IMG/VR virus record: IMGVR_UViG_3300036985_000326
Location: 1-35,548 of that record
Strand: one strand, 5' to 3'
DNA: 35,548 nt
Source: a virus
The translations under genes and the position numbers were made by a program. Below the pieces are notes generated by a model, which had not been told where the DNA came from, searched no databases, and saw only the letters and a program-made list of their open reading frames with translations. Positions 30,963-35,548 of this stretch are shown here, one piece after another (the first letter of the stretch is position 1; every line of letters starts with the position of its first letter).

Positions 30963-31970
30963 ATGAATTTACCTATTTACGATTTAATAATTAATAACGA
31001 TGAGGACAACGATGCAGAGGTTTCATTTGTGGCTTTGGTTGATTCTCCTGCAATTAAAAAGGACTTTCTCGCATTTAATGAGGAATTTATAAACCCATCA
31101 AAAGGAGAGCAAAAGGATGAATTTTTACCACGTTGCATAAGTTATGTAATTAACGAAGGAAAGGAAACGGAACAAGCGGTTGCAATTTGTAACAGTTTAT
31201 GGGAGGAACATTTTGCAGGTGCAAAGGTTTCATTTGACTACGATGATACATTAAGCACAAGCAGGGGTAAAGAATTAGCAAAGAAAGAAATAGCAAGCGG
31301 TAATACCGTTTATATTATTTCAGCACGAAGCGACAAAGGTGCAATGCTTGGAGTAGCAAAAGATTTAGGTATACCCGATAGTAGGGTTTATGCAACTGGC
31401 AGCAACAAGGCTAAAGTTGAAAAGGTAAAAGAATTAGGCATATCAAAGCACTACGATAATAATAGTGATGTAATTAAGGAACTAGGCAGCATAGGAGAAA
31501 AGTTTATGCTAATGGCTTTCGCTATTCAATCAGAAAATGAGCATATCATTACAGGTGCTTTAATGATTCCACAACAATTAATTTATAGAAATTCAGAACA
31601 GTTCGGAGAACATTACGTAAAGTTTTCAGTTGAAACAATTAAACAAATAGCAATTAAGTTTAGCAAGAAGGGATACCAAAAGAACGTAAACATAATGCAC
31701 GAGGCAGATATGCAAGTGGAAGGGGTAACAATGTTTGAAAGTTTTATAAGCGATTCAAAGAGGGGTATTAAACCGATGGAGGCATTTAAAGACTTGCCGG
31801 ATGGAACTTGGTTTGGTAGTTTCTATGTTGAGAATCCTAAAGTTTGGGAATTAGTAAGGTCAGGTGAAGTAAAAGGATTTAGCGTGGAAGGTATGTTTGA
31901 CTATGAAACACCAATGTCTGAAGATGAAAAACAATTAGCAGAATTAAGAGAAATTTTAAACAGTTTTTAA
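30963..31970 (+). CDS. Prohead serine protease (XkdF-like) with an inserted HAD-like domain
   Basis: A 335-aa fusion. Residues 1-40 (MNLPIYDLIINNDEDNDAEV, FVALVDSP) open like XkdF-type proteases. Residues 52-85 hold FLPRCISYVINEG and EQAVAICNSLW, a short Cys motif seen in several Bacteroidota-phage head proteins. Residues 88-172 are HAD-like: DYDDT at 92-96, Ser120 in YIISARS, Lys149 or Lys151, and DNNSD at 165-169. Residues 180-318 return to the protease: ALMIPQQLIYRN, His246 (NIMHEADM) and Ser308 (GFSVEG). It would mature the capsid; phosphatase activity is inferred. Followed by scaffold and capsid genes. Confidence 0.75.
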   Translation: MNLPIYDLIINNDEDNDAEVSFVALVDSPAIKKDFLAFNEEFINPSKGEQKDEFLPRCISYVINEGKETEQAVAICNSLWEEHFAGAKVSFDYDDTLSTSRGKELAKKEIASGNTVYIISARSDKGAMLGVAKDLGIPDSRVYATGSNKAKVEKVKELGISKHYDNNSDVIKELGSIGEKFMLMAFAIQSENEHIITGALMIPQQLIYRNSEQFGEHYVKFSVETIKQIAIKFSKKGYQKNVNIMHEADMQVEGVTMFESFISDSKRGIKPMEAFKDLPDGTWFGSFYVENPKVWELVRSGEVKGFSVEGMFDYETPMSEDEKQLAELREILNSF

Positions 31971-31977
31971 AAATCAA

Positions 31978-31983
31978 TATAAT
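31978..31983 (+). promoter_or_regulatory. TATAAT box 6 nt before the scaffold-like gene
   Basis: TATAAT with 6 nt to the ATG at 31990, in a 19-nt gap. Third box of the set. Confidence 0.3.
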
Positions 31984-31989
31984 AGTATT

Positions 31990-32556
31990 ATGGAAGCAAA
32001 AGAAATATTACAAAAAGTAAAGCAATATTTTAACGAATTAGCTGCACCTGAAGTTATGGCTGCCCCAATGGTAGAACCTAAAGAATACGAACTAAAAGAC
32101 GGTGGGAAAGTTATGATTGACGTTCTTGAAGTTGGCGGTATTGTAATGATTGACGGTAGCGCTGCACTTGCAGGAGAAGCCGAGTTGGCAGATGGTACAA
32201 AAATGACTATCGGAGATAACGGTGTTATTACTGCAATCGAATTAGGTACAGGAATGGAACCAGCAGAACCAATTGCAGAACCTATCGTTGAAGATATGGG
32301 AACAAAATTTGCTGCATTCGAAACATTGACATCAGAAAAGTTTGCTAATTATGAGATTAAGTTTTCAGCCTACGAACAACGTTTTGCTGATTACGAAGTT
32401 AAAATGAAGAAAGCAAACAAAGTAATTGACGAACTTTTGAAATTATCAACTTTACTTGTGGAAGCACCAGTACAAGCACCTGATAGTTCAGTAAGAACAT
32501 CAAACGCTTTTAAAGAAGAAGTAGAAAAAAAGAATCTTAATATTTTATTTAATTAA
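31990..32556 (+). CDS. Putative capsid scaffolding protein
   Basis: A 188-aa acidic protein just before the major capsid gene. An N-terminal helix (AKEILQKVKQYFNELAA) is followed by a strand-rich middle (ELKDGGKVMIDVLEVGG) and a coiled coil (FANYEIKFSAYEQRFADYEV, KANKVIDELLKL). An acidic, helical scaffold that would be cut by the upstream protease fits both composition and position. It could instead be a decoration protein. Confidence 0.55.
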   Translation: MEAKEILQKVKQYFNELAAPEVMAAPMVEPKEYELKDGGKVMIDVLEVGGIVMIDGSAALAGEAELADGTKMTIGDNGVITAIELGTGMEPAEPIAEPIVEDMGTKFAAFETLTSEKFANYEIKFSAYEQRFADYEVKMKKANKVIDELLKLSTLLVEAPVQAPDSSVRTSNAFKEEVEKKNLNILFN

Positions 32557-32576
32557 ATTAAACATAAAAAAAAATC

Positions 32577-33542
32577 ATGGCATTAGCTTTTAGCGGATTA
32601 TCCGCATACACAAAACAACTTGTTAAACCACTACTTACCAGTGCTGTATTTGACGCAAAAACACAACAGTTAATTCTTGCAAGTGGTATCGTTATACCAA
32701 ATGTAAAAAGTTCTGTTGCAATTCCTTTGATGGAAACCGATGCAGTATTTGCTGCACAGTCTTGTTCTTTCGATGCAAGCGGTACAACTACCTTTTCTCA
32801 ACGTACTATCACAGTAGGTAAAATTAAAGTTGAAGAAAAAATTTGCCCGAAGGATTTAGAGGCGTACTTTACACAAGAAGCGCTCAAAGCTGGTAGTACT
32901 TACGAGGACTTTGGTAATGCAGATTTTCAAAAAGCATACTTCGATAAAAAGAATATCCGTATCGCTTCTCAACTTGAAACTGCAATATGGCAGGGAGACG
33001 CAACAGGTGCAACCGCTAACACTAATAAGTTTGATGGTCTACAAAAATTAATTGCTGCTGGTTCTCCAGTACTTGCTAACGTATCTGGTTACACAGGTGT
33101 TACTGGTTCTCCAATTGTAACTGTTAATGCTTCAAACATTATCGCTGCAACTGAAGGTATCTACAAAGCTATTCCTGTTCAAGTATTGAGCAAAGGTGAT
33201 GTGAAAATATTCGTTGGTAATGATTGGTATCGTTTGTTGATTCTTGCTTACAGAGAGAAAAACATGTTCTCTTACAATCCACAAGATTCACAAGCAGCTT
33301 CATTTATCTTGCCTGCAACTAACGTTGAAGTGATTAGCGTAAATGGTTTGAACGGAACTGGTGATGCTTACGCAATCAGTCTTTCTAACATGGCTTTAGC
33401 AGTTGATTTGGTCGATGAGGAAGGTTCATACAAAATGTGGTATAGCGAAGATAATAACGATGTACGTTATAGAGTAGAATTTAAAATGGGAGTAAACGTT
33501 GCATTCACAAACGAAGTAACTTCTTTCATCGCTGCAATCTAA
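32577..33542 (+). CDS. Major capsid protein (HK97-like)
   Basis: A 321-aa shell protein placed after protease and scaffold. It starts MALAFSGLSAYTKQLVKPLL, has a strand-rich arm (FSQRTITVGKIKVEEKICPK), a helical segment (KKNIRIASQLETAIWQGDA) and ends in YRVEFKMGVNVAFTNEVTSF, the late strands of the HK97 fold. Codon use shifts towards CGT, TTC, ATC, AAC and TAC compared with the AGA/TTT/ATT/AAT norm here, as expected for the most highly translated gene. A terminator hairpin follows. Confidence 0.85.
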   Translation: MALAFSGLSAYTKQLVKPLLTSAVFDAKTQQLILASGIVIPNVKSSVAIPLMETDAVFAAQSCSFDASGTTTFSQRTITVGKIKVEEKICPKDLEAYFTQEALKAGSTYEDFGNADFQKAYFDKKNIRIASQLETAIWQGDATGATANTNKFDGLQKLIAAGSPVLANVSGYTGVTGSPIVTVNASNIIAATEGIYKAIPVQVLSKGDVKIFVGNDWYRLLILAYREKNMFSYNPQDSQAASFILPATNVEVISVNGLNGTGDAYAISLSNMALAVDLVDEEGSYKMWYSEDNNDVRYRVEFKMGVNVAFTNEVTSFIAAI

Positions 33543-33552
33543 ATTTTCTAAC

Positions 33553-33590
33553 ATAGGGCGGTAGTAAAATATCGCCCTATTTAATATTAT
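33553..33590 (+). terminator. Terminator-like hairpin after the capsid gene
   Basis: ATAGGGCG (33553-33560) pairs with CGCCCTAT (33573-33580) across a 12-nt loop, then an AT-rich run with TTT. It is weaker than the other terminators because the U-tract is interrupted. It may cut transcription after the abundant capsid mRNA or protect its 3' end. Confidence 0.6.
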
Positions 33591-33595
33591 ATTTT

Positions 33596-34117
33596 ATGCC
33601 ATCATGTGCAATAGTTAGCGGATATACAATAGATTGTAGGGATTCAGTAGGTGGAATTGATGCAGTATATTTCGCAGAATTTGGAAACGTAACAATACTT
33701 GATGCTAGTGGTATCGTTACAGGAATTACAAAAGTAGCTGGCAAAAAGTTTTATAAATTCGAGATACCTACAAAATCAAGTGCAGTTGCTTCAAGCAATC
33801 CAACTGGTTCAATCGAAAATGGTACTTTGTTTTTTGAGCAAACTTTGGATTTCCCTATCAATAAAAGGGATGCCACCACTAGAAACATCATAACTACTTT
33901 AAGTAAAAATAAAGTTATAGCAGTTACTCTAGATAAGGATGGCACTTATAGAATGTACGGTAAACAATTTGGAATGTATTTAGCTGCAAGCACTGGCACA
34001 AGTGGCGCTGCTGCCGCTGATGCACAAGGATATGTGTTGAAATTTGAAGCTAGTGAAAGAGAAGATTTCTTTGAAGTTACAAACGCATTAGGTTTGGCTT
34101 TGACTACCGCAGGATAA
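33596..34117 (+). CDS. Putative major tail tube protein
   Basis: A 173-aa beta-rich protein. The opening (GYTIDCRDSVGGIDAVYFAE, FGNVTI) and the centre (GTLFFEQTLDFPINKRDA) are the pattern of abundant virion proteins of Bacteroidota siphophages that probably form the tail tube. It sits between capsid and portal, bounded by terminator-like hairpins on both sides, so its expression could be set apart from the others. Tube assignment is by pattern, not structure. Confidence 0.6.
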   Translation: MPSCAIVSGYTIDCRDSVGGIDAVYFAEFGNVTILDASGIVTGITKVAGKKFYKFEIPTKSSAVASSNPTGSIENGTLFFEQTLDFPINKRDATTRNIITTLSKNKVIAVTLDKDGTYRMYGKQFGMYLAASTGTSGAAAADAQGYVLKFEASEREDFFEVTNALGLALTTAG

Positions 34118-34141
34118 CAATTCTTAATTTATTAATTTATG

Positions 34142-34169
34142 CCCCGACCGATGAAAGTCGGGGTTTTTT
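34142..34169 (+). terminator. Strong intrinsic terminator abutting the next gene
   Basis: CCCCGAC (34142-34148), 8-nt loop, GTCGGGG (34157-34163), then TTTTTT. It is the most GC-rich stem in the window. The next ATG is only 3 nt past the T-tract, leaving little room for a promoter. Confidence 0.88.
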
Positions 34170-34172
34170 CTT

Positions 34173-34541
34173 ATGATAAATTTAACGAAAGGACTTACCG
34201 AAACAATTTACTTTACTGGTACTGAAAAGGCTACCATCGACAACCCATTTTTTTTATTTGTGTTTATCCACAGGGTAACGCTTGATGTGGTTAAATTAAT
34301 GGCTACAAATCAAAGTATAACTGGCAGATATGATAAATTTGCATTTACGGTAAATAACTTTTTTGATTTAAAGGAGGAAGGATTTTGGAGTTATACTATA
34401 CATCAAAAAGTATTGGTAACTGATTTTACAGTAGCAGGGTTAATAGTTGAGGAAGGTTTTATGTATCTTAATCCAGCAACTGCATTTGAACCAACAAAAT
34501 ACGAAGAACAAAATAATAATTTCGTTACTTATGGAGAATAA
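34173..34541 (+). CDS. Small structural-type protein of unknown function
   Basis: A 122-aa strand-rich aromatic protein (GLTETIYFTGTEKATIDNPF, LFVFIHRVT, GFWSYTIHQKV, EEGFMYLNPATAFEPTKYEE). Proteins of this length and pattern commonly precede the portal in Bacteroidota phages, with no firm role; a minor virion or connector part is likely. It begins 3 nt after a terminator T-tract and its stop overlaps the portal start by 11 nt, so portal translation is probably coupled to it. Confidence 0.6.
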   Translation: MINLTKGLTETIYFTGTEKATIDNPFFLFVFIHRVTLDVVKLMATNQSITGRYDKFAFTVNNFFDLKEEGFWSYTIHQKVLVTDFTVAGLIVEEGFMYLNPATAFEPTKYEEQNNNFVTYGE

Positions 34542-35548
34542 TTATAAAAATATTATTACGGTTAAATTCGCACAAGCGGAGCAACCTAAATTTGAGGAAA
34601 AGAAAGGCAAAGGATATGTTGAATTTGGTTTAAATAACAATTACCCAGATTACCTTATAGGATTGTATAATGAAAGTCCAAAACATGGTGCAATCATCAA
34701 AAGCAAAACTAATTATATTTTTGGTCAGGGTTGGGATGGCATAGAACAAAAGGCAAATGTTAAGGGTGAAAGCTGGAATCAAATTACTAAAAAATGTATT
34801 TTAGACGATGAACTTTTTGGAGGTTATTATTTACAGATTATTTACAATTTATTAGGCGAGATTAAAGATGTATACCACCTTGAGTATCATAAAGTAAGAA
34901 CGAATAAAGAGCAAAACGAATTTCAGGTAAAAAATGATTGGTCAGATACTAAAGAAAAGCCGAGATACTATCCTGCATTTAATATTAACGACCCAGTAGC
35001 TAGCCAAATATTATTTGTTAAACAATACAATCCTAAATCAGATATCTATCCTCTACCTAATTATTTTCAGGGATTAAATTACATTGAAAGCGATGTGCAA
35101 GTAAGCAGACATATTTTAGGTAATGCAAAAGATGGTTTTGTTGCTACTACTTTAATCAATTTAAATGGAGGTGAACCAGCAGAGGAAGCAAAAGAAGCAG
35201 TTGAAAGAGGAATAAAAAAGAAGTTTACAGGAAGCGAAGGGGATAGGGTTGTTATTATGTTTAACAAATCAAAAGATAATAGTGCTGAAATATTGCCGTT
35301 ATCTTCTACGATGTTAACAAAGGAAGATTTCACGAATGTAAATAATTTAATTCAACAAGAGATATTTGCATGCCATCAGGTTACTTCACCGAGTTTATTC
35401 GGGATTAAAACAGAGGGGCAGCTTGGCGGTTCAACCGAGATAAGAGACGCCTATAAAATATTTGCCAATACATACGTTAACGAAAGACAACAAGCGATTG
35501 AGGAAGTATTTAACCAATTGTTTGACTATGTAGGTATTGAGGGAGATT
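34512..35548. repeat. Right copy of the contig-end overlap (allele B)
   Basis: The partner of 1-1037: 126 identical bases, then 784 nt with 57 substitutions (7.3 percent by my count), then exactly 127 identical bases to the window end. Only two substitutions change an amino acid (Val to Ile, Asn to Thr). Confidence 0.9.
34531..35548 (+). CDS. Portal protein, 5' part of a second allele (cut by window end)
   Basis: The first 339 codons of a portal gene that matches the gene at 20 except for two residues. The reading frame is intact and simply runs off the end of the window. It represents a second version of the portal gene, not a duplicate gene. Confidence 0.88.
   Translation, partial: MENNYKNIITVKFAQAEQPKFEEKKGKGYVEFGLNNNYPDYLIGLYNESPKHGAIIKSKTNYIFGQGWDGIEQKANVKGESWNQITKKCILDDELFGGYYLQIIYNLLGEIKDVYHLEYHKVRTNKEQNEFQVKNDWSDTKEKPRYYPAFNINDPVASQILFVKQYNPKSDIYPLPNYFQGLNYIESDVQVSRHILGNAKDGFVATTLINLNGGEPAEEAKEAVERGIKKKFTGSEGDRVVIMFNKSKDNSAEILPLSSTMLTKEDFTNVNNLIQQEIFACHQVTSPSLFGIKTEGQLGGSTEIRDAYKIFANTYVNERQQAIEEVFNQLFDYVGIEGD

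Noticed and set aside
1-35548. Temperate lifestyle, tRNA genes, CRISPR array or insertion sequences
   Set aside because: I looked for an integrase, repressor, attachment repeats, cloverleaf-like segments, regularly spaced repeats and transposase motifs and found none I could support.

Overview
The window looks like one complete genome of a tailed, probably siphovirus-type phage of a Bacteroidota host. No gene in it looks chromosomal. The DNA is AT-rich, every convincing gene is on the + strand, and starts sit behind A-rich leaders rather than Shine-Dalgarno sites. The one clear promoter (10267-10297) fits the Bacteroidota pattern TTTG-N19-TAnnTTTG. Exported proteins have signal peptides ending in A|Q, as is common in that phylum. 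I see no integrase, excisionase, clear repressor or minus-strand gene, so a lytic lifestyle is more likely, though that is an argument from absence.

The two ends overlap. Bases 1-1037 align without gaps to 34512-35548, so the unit is circular (or circularly permuted) and 34,511 bp long. The overlap is not identical: it holds 57 substitutions, nearly all synonymous, within a 784-nt patch of the portal gene. The patch is bounded by 126 and 127 identical bases. This looks like an assembly graph walked through both alleles of a strain bubble, not a physical terminal repeat.

Layout, starting at the small and large terminase genes: TerS and TerL (23200-24734); a tail-assembly-chaperone-like gene with a probable -1 frameshift extension (24767-25497); a tail-completion-like gene, two large tail/baseplate genes and the tape measure (25472-30921); prohead protease with an embedded HAD-like domain, scaffold-like protein and major capsid protein (30963-33542); a tail-tube candidate (33596) and a small structural gene (34173). 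Across the join come the portal (20), head-tail adaptor-like gene (2015), tail-terminator-like gene (2845) and a 1293-aa tail fibre with a C-terminal S74-type self-cleaving chaperone (3258). Two small secreted proteins and a lysis cassette follow: two holin-like membrane proteins, a candidate one-piece spanin and a GH24 lysozyme (7139-9009). A metallophosphoesterase and an HExxH protein end this block at a terminator (10153-10185).

After the promoter comes the early region (10328 onward). It holds several tiny unknown genes, ERF annealase plus a YqaJ/lambda-type exonuclease, DnaA-domain-IV-like and other helix-turn-helix proteins, a DUF4373-like protein and DnaB helicase. Next are small accessory genes, a PAPS-reductase-family protein, a 522-nt gene-free region with dyads and short repeats, VRR-NUC nuclease, an SSB-like protein, HNH nuclease, a ParB-methyltransferase fusion and a sigma-like regulator. 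Two glycosyltransferase genes flanking an AT-hook protein lie just before the terminase.

The most interesting points are the strain-bubble ends, the chaperone frameshift, the candidate u-spanin, the HAD domain inside the prohead protease, signal peptides on the fibre and its two neighbours, Glu-to-Gln at an exonuclease active-site position, a 37-bp direct repeat bounding a gene cassette, and several real genes under 60 codons.
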